Origin: Streptomyces sp. 840.1
GTDB lineage: Bacteria; Actinomycetota; Actinomycetes; Streptomycetales; Streptomycetaceae
Direction: 5' to 3'
Assembly (NCBI RefSeq): GCF_003751445.1
Contig: NZ_RJUU01000001.1
Coordinates: forward strand, 2,857,001 to 2,921,000
DNA: 64,000 bases
Shown here: piece by piece, positions 17,334 to 25,985 of the stretch
Layout of the letters: every line of letters begins with the position of its first letter
Numbering within the stretch: the first letter of the stretch is position 1
Position numbers and translations under genes: made by a program
Notes under the pieces: generated by a model
What the model was told of the DNA's origin: nothing
What the model saw: the letters and a program-made list of their open reading frames with translations, nothing else
The model's database searches: none

Positions 17334-18127
17334 AACGCCTCGAACAGACCTTCACCGACAACCGGACCAAGGACGAGACCACCCTCGTCGCCTACCTCAC
17401 CTCCGGCTACCCGCACCTCGGCGAGACCGTCGGCCTGATCTCCGCAGCGGTGGACGCCGGCGCCGACGTGATCGAGCTCGGGGTCCCGTTCTCCGACCCG
17501 CTCGGCGACGGCCCGGTCATCCAGGCCACCGGGCAGGCCGCCCTGGACACCGGCACCACCACGGCCGCCACCCTCGACGTCGTCGCCGAGGCGCGCGCCG
17601 CGGGAGTCGAGGCGCCGATCGTGCTGATGGGCTACTGCAACCCGTTCCTGCGCTACGGCCTGACGCAGCTGTACGACGACGCCAGGTCGGCCGGCGCCGA
17701 CGGATTCGTCGTCCCCGACCTGCCGGTCGGCGAGGGCGCCGAGTGGCTGGCCCAGGCCGAGGCGGCCGAGCTCGGCCAGACCTTCTTCACCGCGCCCGGC
17801 AGCTCGCCGGAGCGGATGGCCGCCTCCGCCGCCGCCTCCCGGGGCTTCCTCTACGTCCTCGCGGCGAACGGCGTCACCGGGGTCCGCTCCGAGCTCGACC
17901 CCGGCATCGACGCCTACCTGGAGCGGGTGCGCGCGGCCGGCGACACCCCGATGGCCGTCGGGTTCGGCATCTCCCGCCCGGACCACGTGGCCGCGCTGCA
18001 CGGCAAGACGGACGGCGTGATCGTGGGCAGCGCGCTGCTCCAGGCGATCGGCGCCGCCCGGGACGCGGCCGGCCGCCGCCGGGCCGTCACCGGGCTGATC
18101 TCCTCCCTGAAGGCGGCCACCCGATGA
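17330..18127 (+). CDS. trpA: Tryptophan synthase alpha subunit (cluster copy)
   Basis: A 265-residue TIM barrel that cleaves indole-3-glycerol phosphate to indole and glyceraldehyde phosphate. The catalytic Glu is in VIELGVPFSDP and the Asp in DPLGDGPVIQ. LMGYCNPFLRYG, PDLPVGEG, VTGVRSEL and the phosphate site VGFGISRPDHV / GVIVGSALL follow in the expected order. It is coupled to trpB upstream and to the first DegT aminotransferase downstream by ATGA overlaps. This joins the tryptophan genes and the amino-transfer genes in one translational chain. Confidence 0.95.
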   Translation: MKRLEQTFTDNRTKDETTLVAYLTSGYPHLGETVGLISAAVDAGADVIELGVPFSDPLGDGPVIQATGQAALDTGTTTAATLDVVAEARAAGVEAPIVLMGYCNPFLRYGLTQLYDDARSAGADGFVVPDLPVGEGAEWLAQAEAAELGQTFFTAPGSSPERMAASAAASRGFLYVLAANGVTGVRSELDPGIDAYLERVRAAGDTPMAVGFGISRPDHVAALHGKTDGVIVGSALLQAIGAARDAAGRRRAVTGLISSLKAATR

Positions 18128-19284
18128 GTGACGCCACCGCCATCCCCTTCTTCAGCGGCGCCGCCTCCGTCCGCCGCGACTGGCCCCGGCTGGAGGCCCG
18201 CATCCGCGAGGTCGCCGCCTCCGGCCGGTTCACCTCCGGCCCGGTCACCGCCGAACTGGAGACGGCGATCGCCGCCCGCACCGGCGCCCGGCACGCGGTG
18301 GCCGTCGCCAACGGGACCGACGCCCTGGTGATCCTGCTCCGGGCGGCGGGCATCGGCCCCGGCGACGAGGTGATCGTCCCCGCGTACACCTTCTTCGCGA
18401 CCGCCTCGGCCGTCCTGCACGTGGGCGCCGAACCGGTGCTGGTGGACGTGCTGCCCGGCAGCTACGCGATGGACCCCCGGCGCGCCGAGGACGCGATCAC
18501 CGAGCGGACCAGGGCGATCATGCCGGTGCACCTGTTCTCGCAGATGGCCGACATGGAGGTGCTGAAGGACCTGGCCGACCGCCACGGACTGATCCTCCTG
18601 GAGGACAGCGCCGAGGGCATCGACATGTGGGCCGGCGGGGTGCACGCGGGTCTGTGGGGCAGCGGTGGCGTCCTCTCCTTCTTCCCCACCAAGACGCTGG
18701 GCTCGCTCGGCGACGCGGGGATGCTGCTCACGGACGACGACGGCATCGCCGCCGCGGCCCGGCGGCTGCGCCTGCACGGCCAGGGCACGGACGGCGCGTA
18801 CGACACGGACGGCGCCTACGTCTACCAGGAGCTCGGCTACAACAGCCGCTGCGACGAACTGCACGCCGCGTTCCTGCTGCACCGCCTGGAACGGCTCAGC
18901 GAGGAGACGGAGCGGCGCGCCGGGCTGGCCGCCCGCTACGACCGGCTGCTGGCCCCGCTGGCCGGCACCGTCGACACCCCCTGGATGGCCCCCGCCAAGA
19001 CCCCGAGCAACCAGGTCTACTACGTCTACCTCATCGAGTGCGACCGCCGGGACGAGCTGGCCGCGTACCTGGAGGCGAACGGCGTCGGCACCGAGGCGTA
19101 CTACCCGCGCCCGCTCACCGACCAGCCGCTGCTGGCCCCGCTGCCGGGCTCCCGCCACCCCGTCCCGGTCGCCTCGGCCGCCGCGGGCCGGGCCCTGGGG
19201 CTGCCGATGTACCCCGACCTCACCGACGAGCAGGCCGACCGCGTCGCCGCCCTGATCCACGCCTTCTACGGAGCCGCATCGTGA
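18124..19284 (+). CDS. DegT/DnrJ/EryC1/StrS-family aminotransferase 1
   Basis: A 386-residue fold-type I PLP enzyme of the sugar-aminotransferase family. GTDALVILLRAAGIGPGDEV begins the cofactor domain. Asp in LLEDSAEG contacts the pyridine nitrogen. The Schiff-base lysine is Lys190 in FFPTKTLGSLGDAG, followed by NSRCDELHAAFLL and YYPRPLTDQPLL. The family usually transaminates keto-sugar nucleotides or keto-cyclitols. It sits between trpA and a second DegT gene, all overlapping. Substrate could be a 3-keto-uronate made by the WbpA-like and Gfo/Idh enzymes; that is inference. Confidence 0.9.
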   Translation: MSDATAIPFFSGAASVRRDWPRLEARIREVAASGRFTSGPVTAELETAIAARTGARHAVAVANGTDALVILLRAAGIGPGDEVIVPAYTFFATASAVLHVGAEPVLVDVLPGSYAMDPRRAEDAITERTRAIMPVHLFSQMADMEVLKDLADRHGLILLEDSAEGIDMWAGGVHAGLWGSGGVLSFFPTKTLGSLGDAGMLLTDDDGIAAAARRLRLHGQGTDGAYDTDGAYVYQELGYNSRCDELHAAFLLHRLERLSEETERRAGLAARYDRLLAPLAGTVDTPWMAPAKTPSNQVYYVYLIECDRRDELAAYLEANGVGTEAYYPRPLTDQPLLAPLPGSRHPVPVASAAAGRALGLPMYPDLTDEQADRVAALIHAFYGAAS

Positions 19285-20405
19285 CCACCGCCATCCCGTA
19301 CTTCGACTGGCCCGCCCGCTCGGCCGACTGGGCCGACGACATCGTGGAGGTCTTCCGAGAGGTCGCCGAGAGCGATGAGTTCATCCTCAAGTCCCGGGTC
19401 GAGCGCCTGGAGTCGGAGATCGCCGGACGCACCGGAGCGGCCCACGCCATCGCCGTGGCCAGCGGCACCGGAGCGCTGAGCGTGATCCTGGCCGCGCTCG
19501 GCCTCGGGGACGGCGACGAGGTGGTCACCCCCGCGTTCTCCTTCGTCTCCACCGCCTCCACCGTCGCGCTGCGCGGCGCCCGCCCGGTCTTCGCGGACGT
19601 CGACCACGAGACCGGCCTGCTCGACCCGGCCGCCGCCGAGGCCGCCGTCACCGAACGCACCAGGGCGCTGCTGCCGGCCTACCTGTTCTCCGGCTCCCCG
19701 GAGATGGGCGCCTTCGCCGAGCTCGCCGCCCGGCGCGGACTCCACCTGGTCGAGGACAGTGCGATCGCGCTCGGCGCCACCGTCGACGGCAGGCCCGCAG
19801 GCCGCCACGGGCACGCCGGGGTGTACTCCTTCTTCCCGGCGAAGCCCGCCGGCGGCATCGGGGACGCCGGGATGATCGTCACCGACGACCCCGAACTCGC
19901 CCGCACCGCACGGATGCTCCGCAACCACGGCCAGCCGGCCGGCAAGCGCTTCTACCACGAGCTGCTCGGCTTCAACTGCCGGATGGACGAGCTCACCGCA
20001 GGCTTCCTGCTGCGCAAACTCCCGCACCTGGACCGGCTGCTGGAGCGGCGCCGCGAGATCGCCGCGATCTACGAGGAGGGACTGCGCCCGCTGGGCCCGG
20101 CGCTGCTGCCGCCGCCGGCCGGCTTCCAGGACCGCGCCGTCTACACCTACGTCGTACGCGCCCAGCAGCGCGACGAGCTGCGCGCCCAGCTGGCGAAGGA
20201 GGGCATCGAGACCGCCGTCTACTACCCGCGCCCGCTGCACCTCCAGCCCGCGTTCGCGTATCTCGGCCACGGACCCGGCGACTTCCCCGTCGCCGAGCAG
20301 CTGTCCCGCGAGTCCCTCGCGCTGCCGCTGCACCCGGACATGGCACCGGGCGCGGCCGAGCGGGTCGTGGCAGCCGTCAGCCGCTTCTGCGCTGCGGGGA
20401 GGTGA
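19281..20405 (+). CDS. DegT/DnrJ/EryC1/StrS-family aminotransferase 2
   Basis: A 374-residue homologue of the preceding gene, clearly diverged from it. Key features are SGTGALSVILAALGLGDGDEV, VEDSAIALGA, the PLP lysine Lys188 in FFPAKPAGGIGDAG, and FNCRMDELTAGFLLRKL. Its N-terminal IPYFDWPARSADW differs from enzyme 1. GTG 19281 overlaps the upstream stop by GTGA. Two adjacent, non-identical DegT enzymes suggest two transamination steps or a heterodimer rather than a recent duplication. Confidence 0.9.
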   Translation: MTTAIPYFDWPARSADWADDIVEVFREVAESDEFILKSRVERLESEIAGRTGAAHAIAVASGTGALSVILAALGLGDGDEVVTPAFSFVSTASTVALRGARPVFADVDHETGLLDPAAAEAAVTERTRALLPAYLFSGSPEMGAFAELAARRGLHLVEDSAIALGATVDGRPAGRHGHAGVYSFFPAKPAGGIGDAGMIVTDDPELARTARMLRNHGQPAGKRFYHELLGFNCRMDELTAGFLLRKLPHLDRLLERRREIAAIYEEGLRPLGPALLPPPAGFQDRAVYTYVVRAQQRDELRAQLAKEGIETAVYYPRPLHLQPAFAYLGHGPGDFPVAEQLSRESLALPLHPDMAPGAAERVVAAVSRFCAAGR

Positions 20406-20410
20406 ACGGG

Positions 20411-21334
20411 ATGTCGGTAGCGAAGACCCCGGGCATCGCCGCGGACCGGCTGTGCGGCATCGGGGACGAGGCCGCCCCCGACCTGGCGGGCCAGCTGGCC
20501 ATCCACCACGAACTGGGCATGGAGGCCGTCGAGTTGCGTACGGTCGACGGCCTCGGACTGCACGAGCTGCCGACGGGCGACGCGGCCGACCTGGCCCGGC
20601 GCACCATCGTCGCCGGTCTGCGGGTGCCCGTCGTCGACACGCCGGTGGGCTCCTGGTCCACCACCGTCGCCACCCCCATGGACGACGAGCTGGCGGCCCT
20701 CGAACGCTCCGCCAAGGTGGCAGCCCTGCTCGGCTGCGACCGGCTGCGGGTCATGTCCTACCCCAACGACGGCCGCCCCGAGCGCGAATGGCGCTCCGAG
20801 GCGCTGCGCCGGATGAAGAGACTGGCCCGCGAGGCCGAGCGGCTCGGGGTCACCCTGCTGCACGAGAACTGCCAGGGCTGGGCCGGCCGGAGCGCGGCGC
20901 ACACCGTGCGGATGCTGGAGGAGGTCGCGAGCCCCCGGCTGCGGCTGCTGTTCGACACCGGCAACGGCCTCGCCTACGGCTACGACTCGCTCGACTTCCT
21001 GCGCGGGGTGCTGCCGTGGGTGGAACACGTACACATCAAGGACGGCGTCGGCTCCGGCGGAGCGGCCGAGTTCACGATGCCCGGCGAGGGCACCGCCCAC
21101 GTCGTGGACTGCGTGAACCTGCTGGAGCAGCACGGCTACCGGGGCTACTACAGCCTGGAACCCCACCTGGCCCGCATCCCGCACCTGGGCCTGGCGGGCG
21201 ACCCCGCCGCGCTGGCCGACGGCTACCGGGAGTACGCCCGGCGCTGCGCCGCACTGCTCGGCACCGCACAAAGCCGGGCCTTCATCGATTCCACGGACAG
21301 CCCCATGTACTGGGAGGGGAGCCACCATGGCTGA
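20411..21334 (+). CDS. Sugar phosphate isomerase/epimerase-like TIM barrel (AP endonuclease 2 superfamily)
   Basis: About 307 residues with the xylose-isomerase-like barrel. A metal-site Glu lies in LLHENCQGW, and Asp/His in LLFDTGNGLAYGYDS, VEHVHIKDG and YSLEPHL. Family members isomerise or epimerise keto-sugars, inosose or hydroxypyruvate, or dehydrate them. Start taken at ATG 20411, since GGGGAGG lies 8 nt upstream; GTG 20402 is possible. It overlaps the M20 gene by 8 nt. The substrate is unknown, but placement between aminotransferases and dehydrogenases suggests it acts on a carbohydrate-like intermediate. Confidence 0.8.
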   Translation: MSVAKTPGIAADRLCGIGDEAAPDLAGQLAIHHELGMEAVELRTVDGLGLHELPTGDAADLARRTIVAGLRVPVVDTPVGSWSTTVATPMDDELAALERSAKVAALLGCDRLRVMSYPNDGRPEREWRSEALRRMKRLAREAERLGVTLLHENCQGWAGRSAAHTVRMLEEVASPRLRLLFDTGNGLAYGYDSLDFLRGVLPWVEHVHIKDGVGSGGAAEFTMPGEGTAHVVDCVNLLEQHGYRGYYSLEPHLARIPHLGLAGDPAALADGYREYARRCAALLGTAQSRAFIDSTDSPMYWEGSHHG

Positions 21335-22634
21335 GACGGCCCGCACCACCCGCACCCGCGGCGGCCTCGACGCCGGCGACCTGGAGTGGCTCACCGACCT
21401 GATGGCCGTCGACTCGGTCTCGCCGCTGGAGGGCGGCCCGCTGGACGGGGCGGCCCGCGCGCAGCGCGTCTTCCTGGCCGGCGCCGCCGAGCGCGGCTTC
21501 CGCACGGTGCTGCACCGCGCCCCCGGGCCCGAACTCCTCGACCGCCCCGAGGTGCCCGCCCCGGTCCGCGAGGAGGCCGCCCGCGACCTGCCCGCGTTCC
21601 TGGCCGGGCAGCCCTCGGTGGTCGTCGCCCACGGGGCCCCGCAGCCGCAGGAGCGCCGCCTGGTCATCAACTTCCACGTGGACACGGTCGGCCCGCACGT
21701 GCCGCCGAAGCTGGACGGGCGGATCCTGTACGGCCGGGGCGCCGTCGACGACAAGGGCCCGGGGATCGCCGCCGCGGCCGGGGTCGCCGCGGCCTTCGCG
21801 CAGGACCCGGGCCTCGACGGCCGGATCGAGGTGCAGATCGCCTCCGTGCCCGGCGAGGAGGGCGGCGCGATGGGCACCTACGGCACCCGCGCGCTCGTCG
21901 ACGCGGGGTTCACCGGGCGCCTGATGGTGTTCGCGGAGCCCACCGGCAACACCTTCATGGACGGCTGCACCGCCGCCATGACCCCCCGGATCACGGTCGA
22001 CGGCCAGGACTCCACCGACGACCACCCCGGGGACGGCCACAACGCCACCGTGCTCCTGGGCTTCCTCGCGGACTTCCTCGCCCGCCGGCTCGGCCCGCTC
22101 GCCCACGGCATGGGAGCCAAGCTCTGCGTCTCGGGCCTGCACACCGGCAGCGCGCACAACCGGGTCTACGGCGGTGGGCAGCTGCTGCTCAACATCGCCT
22201 ACCCGGCGACCGAACAGGCCGAACTGCTCGCCGCCTCCCTGGAGGTGCTGATCGAGGAGGCCCGGACCGAGTTCGCGCATCTGCACGCCCACGACCCGTT
22301 CAGCCGCCGCACGGTGAAGGACTGGCGCCGGATCGTCCGCCTGGACTGGCTGAAGCAGGGCCTGCCCACCCTGAACAACCGCGACGCCGATGCCGAACTC
22401 GTCCTGAACGACGCCGGGTTCCTCCGGCACGACGGACTGGCCGACGGCACCGCCTTCACCTGCGACGCGATCTGGGCGCCCGGCCCCGGCCGCTACGTGG
22501 TGGCCTGCGGACCGGGACAGCTCGACGCCAACGGGGCCCACACCGCAGACGAGTTCGTGCACCTGGACGACCTGGACACCTACGCCCGGCGCATCAAGGA
22601 ACTGGTCCACGCCTTCGCCGCCCGCACCGCCTGA
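21327..22634 (+). CDS. M20-family metallohydrolase (ArgE/DapE/ACY1 type)
   Basis: A 435-residue di-zinc amidohydrolase. Metal ligands appear in order: His/Asp in INFHVDTVGPH, Asp in GRGAVDDKGPG, the Glu-Glu pair in VPGEEGGAMG and His in NGAHTADEFVHLDD. The dimerisation ('lid') domain lies between. The family removes acyl groups from N-acyl amino acids or cleaves small peptides. In a biosynthetic operon it could unmask an N-acylated amine (for example an N-acetyl from an aminosugar-derived unit) or hydrolyse a protected intermediate. ATG 21327 overlaps the upstream stop. Confidence 0.85.
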   Translation: MAETARTTRTRGGLDAGDLEWLTDLMAVDSVSPLEGGPLDGAARAQRVFLAGAAERGFRTVLHRAPGPELLDRPEVPAPVREEAARDLPAFLAGQPSVVVAHGAPQPQERRLVINFHVDTVGPHVPPKLDGRILYGRGAVDDKGPGIAAAAGVAAAFAQDPGLDGRIEVQIASVPGEEGGAMGTYGTRALVDAGFTGRLMVFAEPTGNTFMDGCTAAMTPRITVDGQDSTDDHPGDGHNATVLLGFLADFLARRLGPLAHGMGAKLCVSGLHTGSAHNRVYGGGQLLLNIAYPATEQAELLAASLEVLIEEARTEFAHLHAHDPFSRRTVKDWRRIVRLDWLKQGLPTLNNRDADAELVLNDAGFLRHDGLADGTAFTCDAIWAPGPGRYVVACGPGQLDANGAHTADEFVHLDDLDTYARRIKELVHAFAARTA

Positions 22635-22688
22635 CGCGCTCCCCCTCCCGCTCCCTCCCGCACGACCTCACCCGGAAAAGGATTCGCC

Positions 22689-23804
22689 ATGACTGTCCGC
22701 GTCCCCCTCACCGAGCTCACCACCTTCGTCCAGGACGTCCTCACGAACTGCGGCCTGGACGCCGAATCGGCGCGCACCGCCGCCGACGTCATCACCTACG
22801 CCGACGCGAACGGCTTCACCACACACGGCACCAACGGGCTCGTGAACATCTACGCCCCCCGGCTGCTCGACGGCCGGATAGACGCCGGCGCCACCCCGCG
22901 CGTCGTCCAGGAGACCGCCGGGGCCGCCCTGCTCGACGGGGAGCGCGGGCTCGGCCTCGTCACCATGGACCTGGCCATGGACATCGCCATGGCCAAGGCG
23001 CGGCAGACCGGGATCGGCATGGTCGCCGTGCGCAACAGCACCCACTTCGGCAGCGCCGGCTACTACACGCAGAAGGCCGCGGCCGCCGGGCTGATCGGCC
23101 TGGCGATGACGAACTGCGGCGCCCAGGGCGTCGCCCCGCCGCTGGGCGGCACCGTGCGGATGCTCGGCACCAACCCGCTGAGCGCGGCCGTACCGGTGAC
23201 CGAGGGCGCGCCGTTCGTCCTCGACATGAGCACCACGGTGGTCGCGACCGGGAAGATCAAGGCCGCCCACCGGGAGGGCCAGCAGGTCCCGCAGGAGTGG
23301 CTGGTGCGCCACGACGGCACCCCGACCTCGGATCCGGCCGACTTCATGGCGGAGGAGGCGGACGTCGCCTGGCTCGGCGGGCCCGCCTCGACCGGCGGCG
23401 CCAAGGGCTTCGGCCTCGCCCTGCTGGTGGACCTGCTCTGCGGCCCGCTCTCCGGCGCCGCCTACGGCCCCCGGCCCGGCGTGCTGAAGGGCGAGCCGGC
23501 CGGCGATGACAACGTGGGCCACACCGCGATCGTGATCGACCCCTCGGCGTTCGGCTCGGCACACGCGATCGCCGCCGAGAACCGCCGCCTGCTCGACACG
23601 GTCGTGAACTCCCCGGCCGCCGCGTACGCGACGCGGGGCGTCACCTACCCCGGAGCCCCCGAGGCCGAGCGGTACGCGCAGTCGCGCCGCGAGGGCGTCC
23701 TGCTGCCCGGACCGGTGGCCGACGGCCTGGTGGCCCTCGCCGGGCAGCTGGCCGTGCGGGCGCCCGACGCGCTGGCCGTGCGGGCCCTCGCGCCCGCCGC
23801 CTGA
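22689..23804 (+). CDS. Ldh2-family (malate/L-lactate/ureidoglycolate) dehydrogenase
   Basis: A 371-residue NAD(P)-dependent oxidoreductase of the non-Rossmann Ldh2 fold. Characteristic features are the early catalytic His in TTHGTNGLVNIY, VRNSTHFGSAGYYTQKA, GTNPLSAAVP, LDMSTTVVATGKI and GGAKGFGLALLVDLL. Family members reduce 2-keto acids or cyclic 2-imino acids. It is preceded by a 54-bp gap after the M20 gene and an AAAAGGA-like ribosome-binding sequence. A role in making or reducing a 2-keto/2-imino acid unit of the product fits, but the substrate is unknown. Confidence 0.87.
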   Translation: MTVRVPLTELTTFVQDVLTNCGLDAESARTAADVITYADANGFTTHGTNGLVNIYAPRLLDGRIDAGATPRVVQETAGAALLDGERGLGLVTMDLAMDIAMAKARQTGIGMVAVRNSTHFGSAGYYTQKAAAAGLIGLAMTNCGAQGVAPPLGGTVRMLGTNPLSAAVPVTEGAPFVLDMSTTVVATGKIKAAHREGQQVPQEWLVRHDGTPTSDPADFMAEEADVAWLGGPASTGGAKGFGLALLVDLLCGPLSGAAYGPRPGVLKGEPAGDDNVGHTAIVIDPSAFGSAHAIAAENRRLLDTVVNSPAAAYATRGVTYPGAPEAERYAQSRREGVLLPGPVADGLVALAGQLAVRAPDALAVRALAPAA

Positions 23805-23864
23805 GGCAGCCGGACCCCGGCACCACCCCCCAACGACCGAGGAATCGGAAAGGACCGAACCGTC

Positions 23865-25178
23865 ATGCGTATCGGAGTGATCGGACTGGGCGTCATCGCC
23901 CCCTTCTTCCTGCGGGCCATCGAGGACGACCCGGAGCTCCGGCTGACCGCCGTCTGCGATCTGGACCGCCGGAAACTGGCCGGATTCGCGCCGGAGACAG
24001 CCGTGTTCGCCGACCACCGCGAACTGCTCGCCTCGGGGCTCGTGGACGGCGTGGTGGTCACCCTGCCCAACCACGCGCACGCCCCGGTCGTGGCCGACGC
24101 CCTGCGGGCCGGTGCGCACGTCTGCTGCGAGAAGCCGCTGACCGTCCACGCCGAGGACGCGCACCACCTGGTACGGCTGGCCGACGAGTACGGCACGACC
24201 CTGTTCACCGCCTTCCACCGCCGCTACAACACCCATGTCCAGCAACTGGCGGACCAGTTGGCCGACCGGCAGGAGATCTCGCACGTCACCAGCCGCTACC
24301 AGGAGCGGATCGAGGAACACAGCGGCAGCGAGGCCTGGTACCAGGACCTCGACCGCTGCGGCGGCGGCTGCGTCATCGACAACGGCCCCAACGCGCTGGA
24401 CGCACTGGAGACCGTGCTCGGCCCGCTCACCCTGACGGACGCCACGATCGGCGACGTCCGCTCCGGCGTCGAGTTCTGCGCCGAACTGCACCTGGCCACC
24501 CCCGACGGCATCCCGGTCCTGGTGGACCTGGACTGGGCCCTGGAGACCGGCGAGCGCAAGGACATCACCGTCCACCTCAAGGACGGCCGGCAGCTGAACG
24601 CCGACATGCTCGACGGATTCCAGGAGTTCAAGTCCTCCCTCGACCACGAGTACGCCGGGATCATGGCGGACTTCCACCGCACGGTCCGCGACGGCCGCAG
24701 CGGGCCGGACCGGGGCCCGCACATCGTCGATCTGGTCGAGGAGGCGTACGCCATCGGCCGCACCAGGGAGGAGCGGCTGCGGATGACCGGCAAGGAGCCT
24801 GCCGACGCCCATCTGGTGAAGCTGCTGTTCCACCGGCGCACCGACCGGGGCATGGTCCTGTCGCCCTGGCAGTCGCGCTGCGTGCGCGCCGGCGACGTGC
24901 ACGAACTGGTCACCACCACCGACCGCCCCACCGCCACCGGGGACCGGGTCGACCACGTCGGGTTCCTGGGCTTCGCGGAGTTCACGGCGGCCACGGTGAT
25001 CGACCGGGGCGACGTGGTGACGGGCCCGAGCGGGCCGATCGGACGGGTGGCCGGATTTGACGAGTGCCACGCGCCGAACCACTACAACATTCTCATCGAC
25101 ACCGAACGCGTCCTCACCGCAGAGGACTTGGACCTGAATACGCTGGACACCCTCACCTTCTCCGGAGGAACCCGATGA
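23865..25178 (+). CDS. Gfo/Idh/MocA oxidoreductase with extra C-terminal domain
   Basis: 437 residues. The N-terminal Rossmann domain begins IGVIGLGVIAPFFL, and the EKP motif is CEKPLTVHAED. The C-terminal alpha/beta domain contains GGGCVIDNGPNALD. These enzymes oxidise or reduce sugar carbons, often C3 of UDP-uronates (WbpB) or inositols. Unusually, residues ~325-437 form an added segment with VRAGDVHELVTTT, DHVGFLGFAEF and HAPNHYNILIDTE, which is not part of the standard ~330-residue family. It ends in an ATGA overlap with the B3/B4-domain gene. I do not recognise the tail's function. Confidence 0.85.
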   Translation: MRIGVIGLGVIAPFFLRAIEDDPELRLTAVCDLDRRKLAGFAPETAVFADHRELLASGLVDGVVVTLPNHAHAPVVADALRAGAHVCCEKPLTVHAEDAHHLVRLADEYGTTLFTAFHRRYNTHVQQLADQLADRQEISHVTSRYQERIEEHSGSEAWYQDLDRCGGGCVIDNGPNALDALETVLGPLTLTDATIGDVRSGVEFCAELHLATPDGIPVLVDLDWALETGERKDITVHLKDGRQLNADMLDGFQEFKSSLDHEYAGIMADFHRTVRDGRSGPDRGPHIVDLVEEAYAIGRTREERLRMTGKEPADAHLVKLLFHRRTDRGMVLSPWQSRCVRAGDVHELVTTTDRPTATGDRVDHVGFLGFAEFTAATVIDRGDVVTGPSGPIGRVAGFDECHAPNHYNILIDTERVLTAEDLDLNTLDTLTFSGGTR

Positions 25179-25855
25179 CCGCCACCACACAGGGCACCCC
25201 CACCTTCCGCAGGGTCGCCGTGACGCCCGAGGCCCGCGAGCGGGTGCCCGGGGTGCACGTACTGACCCTGGAGGCGGACATCGGCGCCACCGGCCCCTCG
25301 GCGGCCGAGGCGGTCTGGTCCGAGGCCCACGCCCGGTGGAACGGCAGGAGCCGTGCCGAGGTGCGCGCCGCCCCCAACGTCGCCGCCTACCGGGAGCTGA
25401 GCCGGCTGCTCGGCACCCACCCGGACAAGCGGCCGCCCTCCGTACAGGCCCTGATCGACCGGGGGCTGCGGGCCAAGCCGCTGGGCGCCTGGCCGCAGAT
25501 CAACCCGGCCGTCGACGCCGTCAACGCGGTCGCCGTACGCAGCCTGGTCGCGCTCGGCCTCTTCGACCGGGACGCGCTTGTGGGCGAGGTGGGGCTGCGG
25601 CTGACCGACGGCACCGAGGAGTTCACCGCACTCGGCGCGGACGGCCCGGTGACCCTGGAGGCCGGCGGCCTGGTGCTCGCCGACGAGGAGCGCGTGCTGT
25701 CGCAGTTCGCGCACCGCGACGGCGTGCACCAGGCGGTGACCGGCACCACCCGCCGGGTGCTGCTGCTGGCCTGCTCGGTCCCCGGCGTCAGCGAGGACAC
25801 CTGCCGGGACGCGCTGCTGGAGGCCGCCGCACTCCTGCGCGGGACGGCGAACTAG
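25175..25855 (+). CDS. Free-standing B3/B4 domain protein (PheRS editing-domain-like)
   Basis: 226 residues consisting almost entirely of a B3/B4 fold. Hallmarks are AAYRELSRLLGTHPDKRPPSVQALIDR, LPQINPAVDAVNAVAVRSL-type sequence and the late FAHRDGVHQAVTGTTRRVLLLA. In bacterial phenylalanyl-tRNA synthetase the same domain hydrolyses mis-charged aminoacyl-tRNA, and stand-alone copies are predicted trans-editing or amino-acid-binding proteins. CGGAGGA precedes ATG 25175. It closes the first plus-strand operon, which makes unusual amino compounds. A self-protective deacylase is an attractive but untested role. Confidence 0.85.
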   Translation: MTATTQGTPTFRRVAVTPEARERVPGVHVLTLEADIGATGPSAAEAVWSEAHARWNGRSRAEVRAAPNVAAYRELSRLLGTHPDKRPPSVQALIDRGLRAKPLGAWPQINPAVDAVNAVAVRSLVALGLFDRDALVGEVGLRLTDGTEEFTALGADGPVTLEAGGLVLADEERVLSQFAHRDGVHQAVTGTTRRVLLLACSVPGVSEDTCRDALLEAAALLRGTAN

Positions 25856-25985
25856 CACCGGCCCCCGGGCAGGCGGCGAGTGGTCCGCCGCCACCCCGGG
25901 TCAGTGGACTGCTCCGCAGGTACGCGCAATTGGTTGGCTGGTGCCGAGCCACCCTCCGCCGCGTACCGGAAAGAGACCGCCCACG

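Noticed and set aside
20222..21877. A long minus-strand frame opposite the TIM-barrel and M20 genes
   Set aside because: No family motifs, while both plus-strand proteins show full active-site signatures.
25856..25985. A trp leader peptide/attenuator ahead of trpE
   Set aside because: I looked for a short ORF with consecutive Trp codons and a terminator; only a single TGG per frame and no U-tract hairpin are present.
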